64,000 nt of DNA from Blastopirellula marina (GCF_002967765.1 NZ_PUHY01000005.1:372001-436000), one strand, 5' to 3'. Numbered from the stretch's first letter, positions 26,087-36,320 are shown. The notes: a model not told the origin generated them from the sequence alone. Numbers and translations are program-made.

Positions 26087-28864
26087 TTACCGGATGGGAC
26101 GGTAAGTGCCGAGCCATTGCTCGTAAGCGGCCGCGTTCATTGGCTTGCCGAAGTAGTAGCCCTGCAATTGATCGCAGCCTGCTTCGGTAAGGATGTCAGC
26201 TTGCTCCTCGCATTCGACCCCTTCTGCAACCACGTTCAAGCCAAGTCCTTTCCCTAAGGCGGCAATGGAGCGAACAATGGCTCGCGACTGGGAATCCCAG
26301 ATCACATCACGCACGAACGACAAGTCGATCTTCAGCGTGTCGATTGGGAAACTCTTCAAATAACTGAGCGAGGAATAGCCGGTACCAAAGTCATCGATCG
26401 CTACGCGGAAGCCCAGTTGTTTCAGCTGATTGATCACCGACACGGCGTAGCTCACGTCTTCCATCACCGCGTATTCGGTGATTTCCAACTCGAACCAATC
26501 GGCCTGACTGTTGGTTCGTTCCAAGGTAGCCAACACCTGTTCGACGAAACGCGGATGGCGTAGTTGATGCGCCGAGATGTTGATCGCGATCAGGGGCGAA
26601 TTGCCTTGACCGTTCCACTGGCATGCTTGTAAGACCGCTTGCTCGAACACGATTTCGCCAAGTGGTAAGATCAAGCCAGTTTGTTCCGCCACCGGAATGA
26701 AGTTGCAAGGCGGGATGAACTCGCCGGTGCTAGTCTGCCAACGAACTAAGGCCTCGCTGCCCACCGGTAGGCGGGTGATGCTGTCGACCTTCGGTTGATA
26801 GTTGAGTTGGATCTCGCCGTCAGCCATCGCGCGACGCAGCTTCGATTGCACGTGGTGTCGCAGTTGAACGACATCTTGCAACCCAGGCGTGAACGATCGC
26901 ATCCGGTTCTTGCCGGCCGACTTTGCTGCGTACATTGCGATGTCCGCATTGCTCATCAGTATGTCTGCATCGGTACCATCTTTGGGGAAATGCGTCGTGC
27001 CGAGGCTCAAGCCGATGACCGCTTCGGTACTCTCCAGATAGAATGGTTCGCGAAACGAAACGAGCAGTTCCTCTAAGATGCGATCGACTTCCTGTGGCTG
27101 AGCATCGTTGCCGGTCAGCAGGATTGCGAATTCGTCCCCTCCAAACCGAGCCACAAACGCATGCGAACCGACAGCAGCTTGCAAACGCTTACTAGCCAAT
27201 TTCAGCAGCATATCTCCGGTCGAGTGACCAGCTGAATCGTTCACATGTTTGAAGTCGTCGAGGTCGAGGAAGCAGATCGCGATTCGCTCGTTGCTGGTCG
27301 TGTAAGCTTCGATCAGCTCTTGTAGTCGCTCGCGATAGTAGCGGCGATTTGGCAGACCGGTCAGTGTGTCGTACATCGCTTGATGGCGAAGCTTGGCCTG
27401 GGCCTTTTCTCGTTCGGTAATGTCCGACACCAAAGCGATGATACGCCGCGCACCTTGATCGGTTTCGGTTGAAGGGCTGAGCGATAGCCAGTACGACCGC
27501 TCCTGTAGATCGTCATTGCGATGGGTTGCTTTGCCTGACCAGGTTTCCCCGGCGGCGACCCTTTGCAAGATGTTGTCGAAGTCTTCCACTTCGATCGTCA
27601 ATGTCTCGGTGAAAGCTTTGCCGACCGGCGATTCTCCTGCGTGCACCACTTGCGTAAATGCTGGATTGGCTTCGTGTACCATGCCGGTCAACGACAAGAT
27701 GGCGACCCCTTCCGAGGCCCCATTAAACACGCTGGCCAACAGTCGTAAGCGATCTTCGCGAAGGCGATCTTCGGTAATATCGCGCGAAGCCTCAACAATG
27801 TATTGATCGCCTGACGCTTCGTCTTGGAAGATCGATCGCTTCACAGAAACAATCGAATGCGACCCATCGGGCTGAATCAACAAGTGTTCGGTGGGCGGCG
27901 AGATGCCAGTCGAAAGCAATCGCGATTCAATCTCGCGAAGTTGCTCGCCCAATCCATGCGCCAGTCGCGCGGAAATGTCTTGCCCCACCACTTCTTCCCG
28001 GCGAAAACCATGGGCATTGCAGAACGCTTCATTGGCGACCACCAACTTGTGATCGGAGCACTTCACCGAAAGCTGGTCTGGGACCGCATTGATGATATTG
28101 TCGAGGAAATCGCGATGCCGGCGAAGTTCGGTCTCGAAGTTCTTTCGTGATGAGATATCACGCACGACCACCAACACATGTCCCGAGTCTTGCATCTCGA
28201 AGAAGCTCATGGTGATCTCCGCCCAAAAGCGTTCACCATTGGCACGTTCGAGTTTGATCTCGATCATCTCGACCGTGTGATCAGCCGCCTTGGCGTACAT
28301 CGCGCACAGGTCTTGGTGAGCTGACGAGTTGTCTTCGTGCACAGCGGTTTCGAACGCAGCGGGCCAGCCTCCTAGCATTGCTTCTCGCTGATAGCCTAGC
28401 AATCGAAGCGAATTATCGTTACACGCGATACACTGCTGATTGTCGAACACCAGCACGCCGTCGTGGGTCCGTTCGAAAATGGTATCGGCCAGTCGCCGTG
28501 TATCGCCTGCCGCTTGTTCCGCAGCCAACCGGGCGTCGGACAGATGCTGACGGGTTTGTTCTAGTTCGTCAATGATTTCAACGGAGTGCACGATGGCATC
28601 CGCTTGCGCTCGGGCCATCGCGTCGGACTGAGCCTGCATCTGCGTGATCTTCTGGCTCTGCTCGAGAACCGTCTCACGCATCTCAACCAAGGACTGTTGC
28701 AGCGTAGCTAACAATTCTTCTTGAGGCGACCGTTCGTCGAAGGCATCGGCCAGCGTCCCTAACAGACTATCCACCCGCTCAAGAAGTGGCTCGACCGGGA
28801 GCGAAGTCGAATTAGCTTCCGGCGGAGTATTCGATTGATTGTAAGGTAGTTGAGACGTACTCAT
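26087..28864 (-). CDS. PAS-GGDEF-EAL cyclic-di-GMP signalling protein
   Basis: 925 residues from ATG 28864; a GTG five codons earlier is also open. An N-terminal coiled coil (about 20-110) precedes three PAS/PAC domains (about 125-240, 250-360, 375-480), then GGDEF (FGGDEFAIL intact) and EAL (GSEALVRW, DDFGTGYSSL intact). Both enzymatic signatures look complete, so it could make or break cyclic-di-GMP. The RxxD inhibitory site before GGDEF is not present. There are no membrane helices. It lies between DsrE and DsrE2-type genes, an unusual setting. Confidence 0.93.
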   Translation of the reverse strand: MSTSQLPYNQSNTPPEANSTSLPVEPLLERVDSLLGTLADAFDERSPQEELLATLQQSLVEMRETVLEQSQKITQMQAQSDAMARAQADAIVHSVEIIDELEQTRQHLSDARLAAEQAAGDTRRLADTIFERTHDGVLVFDNQQCIACNDNSLRLLGYQREAMLGGWPAAFETAVHEDNSSAHQDLCAMYAKAADHTVEMIEIKLERANGERFWAEITMSFFEMQDSGHVLVVVRDISSRKNFETELRRHRDFLDNIINAVPDQLSVKCSDHKLVVANEAFCNAHGFRREEVVGQDISARLAHGLGEQLREIESRLLSTGISPPTEHLLIQPDGSHSIVSVKRSIFQDEASGDQYIVEASRDITEDRLREDRLRLLASVFNGASEGVAILSLTGMVHEANPAFTQVVHAGESPVGKAFTETLTIEVEDFDNILQRVAAGETWSGKATHRNDDLQERSYWLSLSPSTETDQGARRIIALVSDITEREKAQAKLRHQAMYDTLTGLPNRRYYRERLQELIEAYTTSNERIAICFLDLDDFKHVNDSAGHSTGDMLLKLASKRLQAAVGSHAFVARFGGDEFAILLTGNDAQPQEVDRILEELLVSFREPFYLESTEAVIGLSLGTTHFPKDGTDADILMSNADIAMYAAKSAGKNRMRSFTPGLQDVVQLRHHVQSKLRRAMADGEIQLNYQPKVDSITRLPVGSEALVRWQTSTGEFIPPCNFIPVAEQTGLILPLGEIVFEQAVLQACQWNGQGNSPLIAINISAHQLRHPRFVEQVLATLERTNSQADWFELEITEYAVMEDVSYAVSVINQLKQLGFRVAIDDFGTGYSSLSYLKSFPIDTLKIDLSFVRDVIWDSQSRAIVRSIAALGKGLGLNVVAEGVECEEQADILTEAGCDQLQGYYFGKPMNAAAYEQWLGTYRPIR

Positions 28865-28972
28865 ACCAAACGTTCCCACGCACTCGGTAAATTGGATCGC
28901 CCAGTGTTAGGCTCGAGATATGTGGCAACCGAGAGCGAAGCGGTAGCAATCATCCTGAAACCTGATTTGGAT

Positions 28973-29590
28973 TTAAATAAACAAGGTTGTATTGGCGTTC
29001 GCGGCGTTCTCGGCGAAACAAGCGACACCACAGTAATCGAGCTGCGGATAGTCGATCAGTTCTTCCCGCTTGATCCCCATCAGCTGCATCGACATCTCGC
29101 AAACCTGGATTTTGACGCCGAGATCTGCGGCCGTTTCGATCAACTTATCGAGGTCGGCGATGTTCTTCTTTTTCATCTCGCGATCCATCAACATGCGTCC
29201 CATGCCGCACATATCCATCCGCGAGAGCTTGGTCGAATTCTTCGCCGGGAGCATCCAACCGAACGCACGTTCGACGAGCGACTTCTTTCCACCGATGAAT
29301 GCCCGTTTGCGTAGCGTGGCTGTTCCCCAAAAGGTGAAGAACATAGTGACTTCCATCCCCACGGCTGCTGCTCCGGTTGCCATCACGAAAGCGGCCAGCA
29401 AACGATCGCGGTGCGATTCAAACACCACCAGGTTCAAGCGATTCGGGTCGGCCGTGTTGGCCTGTTGGCTATTTTCGAGCGAGGCCAAACGCCTCTGAAG
29501 ATCTTCCCAGGCCGCCGCAGGAACCGTAATCGAGGCTTCCTCAGTCGAAACTTGGGCTTCGGATTCCGTTGTTGGGGTATCTGCAATCAC
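28973..29590 (-). CDS. DsrE2/DrsH-like sulfur-relay protein
   Basis: 205 residues with a GTG start at 29590 (GAGG five bases upstream). The first 50 residues include a short coiled coil (WEDLQRRLASLENSQ). The main domain is DsrE2-like: LNLVVFESHRDRLLAAFVMATGAAAVGM, then FWGTATLRK, and the late VQVCEMSMQLMG with the conserved Cys and a second Cys pair in DYCGVACFAE. DsrE2 proteins are usually encoded beside TusA in sulfur-oxidation clusters. Here TusA is 3.3 kb away with a GGDEF-EAL gene in between. Confidence 0.87.
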   Translation of the reverse strand: MIADTPTTESEAQVSTEEASITVPAAAWEDLQRRLASLENSQQANTADPNRLNLVVFESHRDRLLAAFVMATGAAAVGMEVTMFFTFWGTATLRKRAFIGGKKSLVERAFGWMLPAKNSTKLSRMDMCGMGRMLMDREMKKKNIADLDKLIETAADLGVKIQVCEMSMQLMGIKREELIDYPQLDYCGVACFAENAANANTTLFI

Positions 29591-30155
29591 GGTGGCCTCG
29601 TCTTCTCAATCAAACGCCAATCAGTTTGCGCGGCTTGCGCCTAGCGATAATTCAGGGGAAGCTTAGGTCAGAATTCTGTCAGATGTTCGTTTTCTGCCGG
29701 CGACCCTGCGGGAAACCCCCTTCCGCACTGTTCCGAGGACCATCTGTAACGAATAGCTCTTCAGAGGTGGGTTGACGGTGCCCCCGGTAGGACGTGAATG
29801 CTTAGCGTTAAGGTTGCAATTGTGGTGCTTGTGCGTTCCACCCGGGACGAGCAAACATGCTGCCTGAGCGGATACTGGGGGCGAACGCTCAAAATCGGAC
29901 CGAGGGAAAATCGAAATCAGAATGCGCATTTGCGAATTGGATCTCCTGCGCAAATCGCGTATGCTGAATAGTCATATTTGCCCTGAAATCCAGCCGTTGG
30001 CTCCCGCCCCACTGACTCATCACTCGGAGCTGCTTCAGAGGCACCCACTGCCCACCAAGGTTGTTACCCGCCATCCGCGATCGAACATCGCGTGATGACG
30101 ATGCGATATTCCCTTGGAGCCTCCCGTCCGACTGTAAGCACGAAGGTCATGCCCC
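29591..30155. other. Long divergent regulatory gap
   Basis: 565 bases between two divergent genes (the DsrE2-like gene and the cytochrome-domain protein). I see no gene, tRNA, terminator or riboswitch-like pattern that I would defend. GC is lower around 29905-29975. Both upstream regions of the flanking genes must be here. Confidence 0.5.
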
Positions 30156-32495
30156 ATGACGTTTCCGTTCGATCGTCGTCTTCCAATTTTTGCCCTCATA
30201 TTTGGCTTGTTTGGCGTGGTCGCTTTCACCCAAGCTACCTCGGCCCAAGATTCCCAGCCGAAGAAGGTCCCTATCGAGAAGGTTGACTTTGTCCGCGATA
30301 TCCAACCGATCCTGCGCGACAACTGTTACGAGTGTCACGCCGGTAGCACGGAAGAAGGGAGCTTAAATCTCGGCATCCACGCCCGAGCGATGGAGGGAGG
30401 TGACAGCGGCGAGGTGATTCTGCCCGGCAAGAGCCAAGAGAGCTTACTTCTTCAATTGGTATCAGGCGCGGAAGAAGGTCGCTTGATGCCGCCCGAAGGG
30501 AATTCGCCTCTCACCAAAGAACAGATCACGCTACTTCGTACCTGGATCGATCAAGGTGCCACCTGGCCTGCCGACGCCGACGTGATCGACCCGAAGCTGG
30601 ATCGCGCGAAGAAGCATTGGGCCTTCCAGCGTTTGAAGTCTGTTGAACCGCCACCATCTCTCGCCAACGATTCGTGGTCGAAGGGGCCGATCGATCGATT
30701 TGTTTTCGCCCGGTTGAACGAGGCAGGTCTACATCCTTCGAAGCCCGCCGCTGCCCGCACGTTGGTCCGCCGGTTGTATTTCGATTTGATCGGGCTACCA
30801 CCGACACCGCAGCAAACGGCAGAGTTTCTCACCGCATACAAGGCCGATCCAGACGAAGCAGTCGCGCATCTGGTCGATCAGCTTCTGGCCTCTCCGCGCT
30901 ATGGCGAACGTTGGGGGCGGCATTGGTTGGATGTCGCCCGCTACGCTGATAGCGATGGTCAGGAGGCCGACAAGGATCGTCCGCACGCGTACGTCTATCG
31001 CGACTTCGTGATTCAAGCGTTTAACGACAACATGCCGTACGATCAGTTCGTTCGATGGCAACTCGCCGGTGACGAGTTTCAGCCGAAAAGTGACGCAGCC
31101 GTTTCTGCCACTGGCTTTCTCACCTCGGGTCCCGCGTTCAAGCTGCCCGATACTTTCCTGGAACGCGAACGCCTACTGAATCGCTACAACGAACTGGACG
31201 ATGTGATCTCGACCGTTGGCTCTGGCTTTCTCGGTATCACCGTTGCTTGCGCTCGCTGTCACGATCACAAATACGATGCGTTCTCGGCAAAAGAGTATTA
31301 CCAACTGTTGGGCGTCTTTCACAGCGGCGACCGCGTGACGGATAAATTACCCAGTGGAAAGGAAGGCTTTTTCTTCCAGGACTTTGATGCCAAACGGCGC
31401 ACCACCTGGCTGTTCCGCCGGAGCGATTTCTACGATCGTGAGATCGAGCTTGATATCGGGTTCCCTGCGATGCTCTCCGTCGAGGAAGATGCCCAAGACT
31501 TCTGGCAGACCGCTCAGCAAGCTTACCGAGAACACTTCGGCGAACCGAAAAGTACCTTACAGCGGCGTGCTTTGGCCCAGTGGATGACCGACACCGAACA
31601 TGGTGGCGGAGCATTGTTGGCCCGCGTGATGGTCAATCGTGTCTGGCATCATCACTTCGGTAAAGGGCTCGTTGGTACGACCAGTGACTTCGGTGTTCGA
31701 GGCGATGCCCCAACCCATCCGCAGTTGCTGGAATACCTGACCAGCGAGTTCGTCGCCACCGGCTGGGACATCAAATCGCTCCACCGCCAAATCTTGACCA
31801 GCGCTGTCTGGCAACAAGCCAGTCAGCGTGGCGCGGCGGACGAGCGGGGCTTGGAGGTCGATCCTGCCAACCACTTGCTCTGGCGAATGACGCCCCAGCG
31901 GCTGGAGGCGGAAGCGATGCGCGATGCCATGTTGGCGGTCAGCGACACGTTGAACTTGGAGGCAGGCGGACCTGGCTTCAAGCCGTATATCGCCCCTGAG
32001 GCCAATCTGGCTCGCAACATTCAAGGGGAACGTTACCCGAAAGATGCCAAGGACAATGCCGCCACGCGGCGCCGCAGCGTCTACATGTTCCACAAGCGGC
32101 TGATCCCCTACCCCATGTTTCAAGCGTTCGATCGCCCCGACCTGATGACCAGCTGCGCGGCCCGGCAAAATACGACGGTGGCCCCCCAGGCAATGGTGAT
32201 CTTAAACGATGGTTTCGTCCGCGCGGTGGCTCACGACTTCGCCAGCTTGCTGGTGCAAAAGGAAGTGGGCGAATCGAGCGGAAACGACTTCAAGTTACCG
32301 CCGATCATCGCCAACGCCTTCGAGAAAGCCTTCGCTCGCCAGCCGACGGAGAAGGAAGTGGCCGCCTCGATCGAGTTCATCGAGGCCCAAGCTAAGGTAC
32401 GTACCGAACGAGGCGAAGCAGAACCCCGTCTCGCAGCGCTGACCGACTATTGCCAGTCGTTGTTCGGACTCAACGAATTCATTTACGTCGATTAA
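30156..32495 (+). CDS. PSCyt1/DUF1549/DUF1553 planctomycete cytochrome-domain protein
   Basis: 779 residues. Membrane or signal segment (about 8-28), PSCyt1 domain with haem-binding CYECH (near residue 54), DUF1549 (PSCyt2; about 165-375) including a second CxxCH (CARCH), and DUF1553 (PSD1; about 440-730) with RVMVNRVWHHHFGKG, the family hallmark. Proteins of this kind are nearly confined to Planctomycetes and relatives and usually precede a DUF1501 gene, as here with an 11-base gap. Function is not established; extracytoplasmic oxidation or handling of complex carbohydrates has been suggested. AAGG nine bases before ATG. Confidence 0.95.
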   Translation: MTFPFDRRLPIFALIFGLFGVVAFTQATSAQDSQPKKVPIEKVDFVRDIQPILRDNCYECHAGSTEEGSLNLGIHARAMEGGDSGEVILPGKSQESLLLQLVSGAEEGRLMPPEGNSPLTKEQITLLRTWIDQGATWPADADVIDPKLDRAKKHWAFQRLKSVEPPPSLANDSWSKGPIDRFVFARLNEAGLHPSKPAAARTLVRRLYFDLIGLPPTPQQTAEFLTAYKADPDEAVAHLVDQLLASPRYGERWGRHWLDVARYADSDGQEADKDRPHAYVYRDFVIQAFNDNMPYDQFVRWQLAGDEFQPKSDAAVSATGFLTSGPAFKLPDTFLERERLLNRYNELDDVISTVGSGFLGITVACARCHDHKYDAFSAKEYYQLLGVFHSGDRVTDKLPSGKEGFFFQDFDAKRRTTWLFRRSDFYDREIELDIGFPAMLSVEEDAQDFWQTAQQAYREHFGEPKSTLQRRALAQWMTDTEHGGGALLARVMVNRVWHHHFGKGLVGTTSDFGVRGDAPTHPQLLEYLTSEFVATGWDIKSLHRQILTSAVWQQASQRGAADERGLEVDPANHLLWRMTPQRLEAEAMRDAMLAVSDTLNLEAGGPGFKPYIAPEANLARNIQGERYPKDAKDNAATRRRSVYMFHKRLIPYPMFQAFDRPDLMTSCAARQNTTVAPQAMVILNDGFVRAVAHDFASLLVQKEVGESSGNDFKLPPIIANAFEKAFARQPTEKEVAASIEFIEAQAKVRTERGEAEPRLAALTDYCQSLFGLNEFIYVD

Positions 32496-32506
32496 GGGAA
32501 ATAGAA

Positions 32507-33943
32507 ATGAACAAGCGAAATCCATTGTTTCCCTGTGGCCGTGTCGCGAACCTGGTAAGTCGTCGCGAGTGGCTTTGCCGGGCCGGCGCTGGGGCAGGCA
32601 TGATTGGCCTGGCTGGTTTGCTTGCCGACGAAAAGCTGTTGGCCGCCGAGACCGAAGCCCCGAACGAGCCGATCACTTCGCTCGTGCCCCGCCCTGGTCA
32701 CTTCCCCGCTAAAGTGAAGTCGGTGATCTGGCTCTTCATGGAAGGTGCTCCGAGTGCCGTCGATATGTTCGACCGCAAGCCTGGACTCGACAAGATGGAC
32801 GGGAAGAAGACCGACATCCAGGCCTTCTTCGGCAATCCCGGGCCGCTGATGAAGTCACCGTTTTCGTTCAAGCAGTACGGCGAGTGTGGTCAGTGGGTCT
32901 GCGATAAGTACACCAACGTCGCTCAGCACGTCGACAAGATGGCGTTCATCAAATCGTGTTACAGCGAGTCGAACGACCATGTGCCGGCCATCTATCAAAT
33001 CAACAGCGGGCTGCCGCGCCCCGGCTTCCCAACCGCCGGTGCCTGGGTGACGTATGGTCTGGGAAGTGAGAACCAAAATCTGCCCGGCTACGTTGTCATG
33101 GGCAACACGCAAGGTGCCAAGGGGGGCCCGCACAACTGGGGCTCGGGCTTCCTGCCGTCAACCTTCCAAGGTACGTTGTTCCGTTCGCAAGGCACGCCGG
33201 TTCTGAATCTTAAGCGGCAGCCGCAGATCACCAAGCAAGACCAACGGGCTCAGCTTGACCTGATGGCCAAGCTCAACGACGAACACATGCAGCGTCACAC
33301 GCGTGATGCGGAATTCGCCAACCGTATGCAATCGTTCGAGCTGGCCTTTCGGATGCAGAAGGAAGCAACCGAAGTGGTCGACTTGTCCCGCGAGACGCCT
33401 GCCATGCACGAGTTGTACGGGCTGAACAATCCTCGTTCGAAATCGTACGGCTCGAAATGCTTGATGGCGCGGCGGTTGGTCGAAAGTGGTGTCCGCTTCA
33501 TTCAGGTTTACAGCGACGGCGAATGGGATGCGCATGATAACTTGGAAGAGAACCACACGCATCACTGCGCTGCCACCGATGTTCCCGTGGCTGGCCTGCT
33601 TACCGATTTGGAAGCCCGCGGTCTGCTCGACTCAACCTTGGTGATTTGGGGTGGTGAGTTTGGCCGCATGCCAATCTCGCAAAACGGCAAAGGCCGCGAT
33701 CACAATCCGAAAGGCTTCCTCCAGTGGATGGCGGGCGCCGGCATCAAGGGAGGCGTCAGCTACGGCGAGACCGACGACATCGGTTACGAAGCGGTCGAGA
33801 ACCCCGTCAGCGTGAACGACCTGCACGCTACCATCTTGCACCTTTTGGGGCTGAATCACGAACGCCTCACCTACTTCCACAACGGCCGCAGCTATCGCCT
33901 GACCGACGTCGCCGGCAAGGTGATTCAAGAGATCTTGGCCTAG
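32507..33943 (+). CDS. DUF1501 protein (Tat-exported, sulfatase-like fold)
   Basis: 478 residues from ATG 32507 with AAGGGA upstream. The N-terminus has a twin-arginine signal (SRREWLCRAGAGAGMIGLAGL). The domain spans the rest: VIWLFMEGAPSAVDMFDRKPGLD, NDHVPAIYQINSG, TLVIWGGEFGRMPISQ and GRDHNPKGF, which are alkaline-phosphatase/sulfatase-superfamily-like but without an activation Cys or Ser motif that I can identify. It is translationally close to the upstream cytochrome-domain gene, the standard pair in planctomycetes; the two probably act together outside the cytoplasm. Confidence 0.95.
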   Translation: MNKRNPLFPCGRVANLVSRREWLCRAGAGAGMIGLAGLLADEKLLAAETEAPNEPITSLVPRPGHFPAKVKSVIWLFMEGAPSAVDMFDRKPGLDKMDGKKTDIQAFFGNPGPLMKSPFSFKQYGECGQWVCDKYTNVAQHVDKMAFIKSCYSESNDHVPAIYQINSGLPRPGFPTAGAWVTYGLGSENQNLPGYVVMGNTQGAKGGPHNWGSGFLPSTFQGTLFRSQGTPVLNLKRQPQITKQDQRAQLDLMAKLNDEHMQRHTRDAEFANRMQSFELAFRMQKEATEVVDLSRETPAMHELYGLNNPRSKSYGSKCLMARRLVESGVRFIQVYSDGEWDAHDNLEENHTHHCAATDVPVAGLLTDLEARGLLDSTLVIWGGEFGRMPISQNGKGRDHNPKGFLQWMAGAGIKGGVSYGETDDIGYEAVENPVSVNDLHATILHLLGLNHERLTYFHNGRSYRLTDVAGKVIQEILA

Positions 33944-34223
33944 CAGCCTGTTGAATTTCTCAGATCGGCTACGTAATCGAGATTGGGGCGATTGCGGCGT
34001 TGTGAATTCCTCGATGCCAGCACAAGAAATCGGCATGCTTCGATTGGTCCTTAACTCGGCCATTTTCGTCTTGCGTGGCTAGCCGTCAGCTGAGATTATC
34101 TGTCCGCGCAAGTCGATTCAACTTTCGCAATCCGCATGGTCGATAGACCTTCGGGGGCATCTTGTTAGGGGGAAGTCGTGCTGGCAGTCGTTGTCGGGCT
34201 TCGGTTTCCTCGCGGAGAAAAGA

Positions 34224-34895
34224 ATGCAGCGACGACAGTTTCTTTCAGTTACGACCGCCTCGGTTTGTCTTGGGCCGGTTGCTTGCGGTTTGACCGGTTG
34301 TGGAACGCTTCTTCACAACGAACGAGTCGGGCAGCCTCACACGCATCAGATCGACTGGAAGATTGCTGCCCTCGATGGGTTGGGAATGTTGCTGTTTTTC
34401 GTGCCGGGCGTGGTCGCGTTTGTGGTCGACTTCTACACCGGAGCGATCTACGTTCCGTACGATGAGTACGTTGTCCCGTCGCAAGGTCCTTACCAAACGT
34501 CTGGCCCGGCTGCGCAGCCTTACCCAAATTGGTCGGCCCCTTCACCAGCCCCTGTGGCACCCGCGCAGCCGCTGCCTGCTCCACCCACCGGTGCCCCGGC
34601 TTTGCAGCCTGCCACGCCGCCAGCCCCAATCACTGCACCCGTTACGACCTCGGCCGGCAACCAACCGCACGGTTTACGCCGGTATCAAATCCCCCGCGAC
34701 CAACTGAGCCCGCAAACGGTGCAGCAAGTTGTCTCGAAGCAGATCGGCCGCCCGATCTCGCTGGACGATCAACAAACCCGTCTCAGCAAACTGAACGAAC
34801 TCGCCGCGTTCCACGACCAACGCCAACGCCACGAGTCGGACCAAACCTTCGGCTTCGGCATCCGGCAATTATTCAAGCGGTTTCAGATTAGCTAG
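34224..34895 (+). CDS. Putative Tat-exported lipoprotein
   Basis: 223 residues from ATG 34224 (GGAG upstream). The start MQRRQFLSVTT is a twin-arginine motif and the signal ends GLTGC, a lipobox, with Cys26 the lipidated residue. A hydrophobic segment (ALDGLGMLLFFVPGVVAFVVDF) follows, then a long Pro/Ala-rich linker (about 95-150) and a charged C-terminal helix. The family is not recognised. The membrane segment after the lipobox suggests a membrane-anchored envelope protein. Confidence 0.7.
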   Translation: MQRRQFLSVTTASVCLGPVACGLTGCGTLLHNERVGQPHTHQIDWKIAALDGLGMLLFFVPGVVAFVVDFYTGAIYVPYDEYVVPSQGPYQTSGPAAQPYPNWSAPSPAPVAPAQPLPAPPTGAPALQPATPPAPITAPVTTSAGNQPHGLRRYQIPRDQLSPQTVQQVVSKQIGRPISLDDQQTRLSKLNELAAFHDQRQRHESDQTFGFGIRQLFKRFQIS

Positions 34896-35055
34896 GCGAA
34901 TGATGCTGTCGATTGGTGGTTGAGGGCCGATTGCCTTTGTGTGGCCGCGAGCTTGGTAATGGTTTCGAACTTACTGGACTTGCTGCTTACAATGGTGGGA
35001 TTCTTCTTCCAATAAGTGGTCCCACAACCACCATCGTGCAAGGAATGATAGGCGG

Positions 35056-35592
35056 ATGAGCAACGAGCACGAAATCGCGGCGGTGCTTCTAGATTCGATC
35101 GATTGGAGCTGCCTAACGGTTTGCGGTGACAAAGCTGCGGACGAAGTCCCACGTGCTTTCCGCGCGCTGCTCGACAGCCAGAACAGCACCCAGGCCGAGC
35201 AGGCCTACTGGCGGATTGATAACAACGTCGTCGTGCAGGGAAACGTCTACGATTCCGCTCCGGCGGCGGTCGCCGTTATTCTAAGTGCCCTGACCGATTT
35301 CCAACGCCCGATCCATGTTCAGGTTTGCCTGCTGGAACTTCTCGCGCAAATCGTCTTCGGATCGGTAAGTGGTATCGAAGAAGTCCCCAGCGATTGCCAG
35401 CTAGAACACGCTTGCCTCGAAGCCGCCAGGGAAGGCATCTGGACCCTGTACAAGCTGGTAAGCTGCTTCGCGACCGAGCATCGAGAAATCGCGGAAGCCG
35501 CCTTGGATGTTTTAGAAAAGTTGGACACGAATCAGGTTCGATTTCAGGCGGTGGCTACCGCTTACAAGATGAGCGCTGATGATCGCCGGTAA
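35056..35592 (+). CDS. Hypothetical all-helical protein, HEAT-like, possible immunity protein
   Basis: 178 residues, no signal peptide. The middle and end consist of amphipathic helices in HEAT-like tandem pattern (AAVAVILSALTDF; VQVCLLELLAQIVFG; REIAEAALDVLEKL). The central YWRIDNNVVVQGNVYDSAPA is reminiscent of small HEAT-repeat proteins found in immunity gene arrays, but no toxin is near. The ATG has AGGCGG directly upstream. Confidence that it is a gene is fair; the function is unknown. Confidence 0.6.
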   Translation: MSNEHEIAAVLLDSIDWSCLTVCGDKAADEVPRAFRALLDSQNSTQAEQAYWRIDNNVVVQGNVYDSAPAAVAVILSALTDFQRPIHVQVCLLELLAQIVFGSVSGIEEVPSDCQLEHACLEAAREGIWTLYKLVSCFATEHREIAEAALDVLEKLDTNQVRFQAVATAYKMSADDRR

Positions 35593-35876
35593 CGGGCAGT
35601 TAGAACAACGTCGGAATGGCAACGCGGTCGTCGGGGGAACAAGGGGGGCTCACTCGATATCTCGTCCGAATGGAATGTGCCGACCAGTATTCCACCATTG
35701 CATCCTTGTGAGTCAATGTCTTCGAATACCGAGCGTGTTTTCCGAAATAGGCCAACAAGCGATTATCCGTACAAAACGATTTCAGTTTGCGTAGGGAGAT
35801 TTGGTCTATGATACTTTTGATGGTTTTCCACAGCGACGGTCCATTTGCACGGCAACACCCTAATACGAAGTAGTGT

Positions 35877-36320
35877 ATGAGTAGCTCGAAATCGCCGCAC
35901 CCATCAGGCTTTCACGATGACCTAAACGCTGACTTGGGGAGTGGCGCCCATGGATTGAGGCTGCGCGAGTTTCTCATACCATTTATGGCGGGAGCTGCAC
36001 TAATGCTTCTATTGTGCCAAGTGTTTCCATTTGCTTTTTACGGGGAGCTAGTTAGGGCGAATGTTCTTTCGCTTGACTCATCACCGGATGAGCCCGACGT
36101 AATGGAATGGCGTCGGTATGAGTTCTGGCTTATCGCTTTTCCAGTATTATTCTGGTGTGCCACATTATTCACCACTGTGATTTGGGGGTATGTTGCGACT
36201 TGGAGGTATGCTGAAGCTGGGAGAAGAGAGTCGTGGACGGCGATTGTGATGTTCCTGGTGACACTGGTAGCGGGTGTCTGCGGATTAGCCTCTGCCTTTG
36301 GTGAACTTAAATACATGTAG
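35877..36320 (+). CDS. Hypothetical three-helix membrane protein
   Basis: 147 residues. Three likely membrane helices: FLIPFMAGAALMLLLCQVF (about 33-52), FWLIAFPVLFWCATLFTTVIW (about 84-104) and TAIVMFLVTLVAGVCGLAS (about 122-140). The N-terminal 30 residues are Ser/His-rich and cytoplasmic. No family recognised. AT-rich for this genome, and isolated. The start ATG follows a TAGTGT stretch without a clear ribosome-binding site. Confidence 0.55.
   Translation: MSSSKSPHPSGFHDDLNADLGSGAHGLRLREFLIPFMAGAALMLLLCQVFPFAFYGELVRANVLSLDSSPDEPDVMEWRRYEFWLIAFPVLFWCATLFTTVIWGYVATWRYAEAGRRESWTAIVMFLVTLVAGVCGLASAFGELKYM

Noticed and set aside
29591-30155. Possible structured RNA in the long divergent gap
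   Set aside because: I looked for tRNA, tmRNA, 6S and RNase P hallmarks and found none; short inverted repeats there are at chance level.
33944-34223. Possible insertion-sequence end after the DUF1501 gene (CAGCCTGTTGAA)
   Set aside because: The string resembles ends of some insertion sequences, but no transposase fragment or matching inverted end is nearby.
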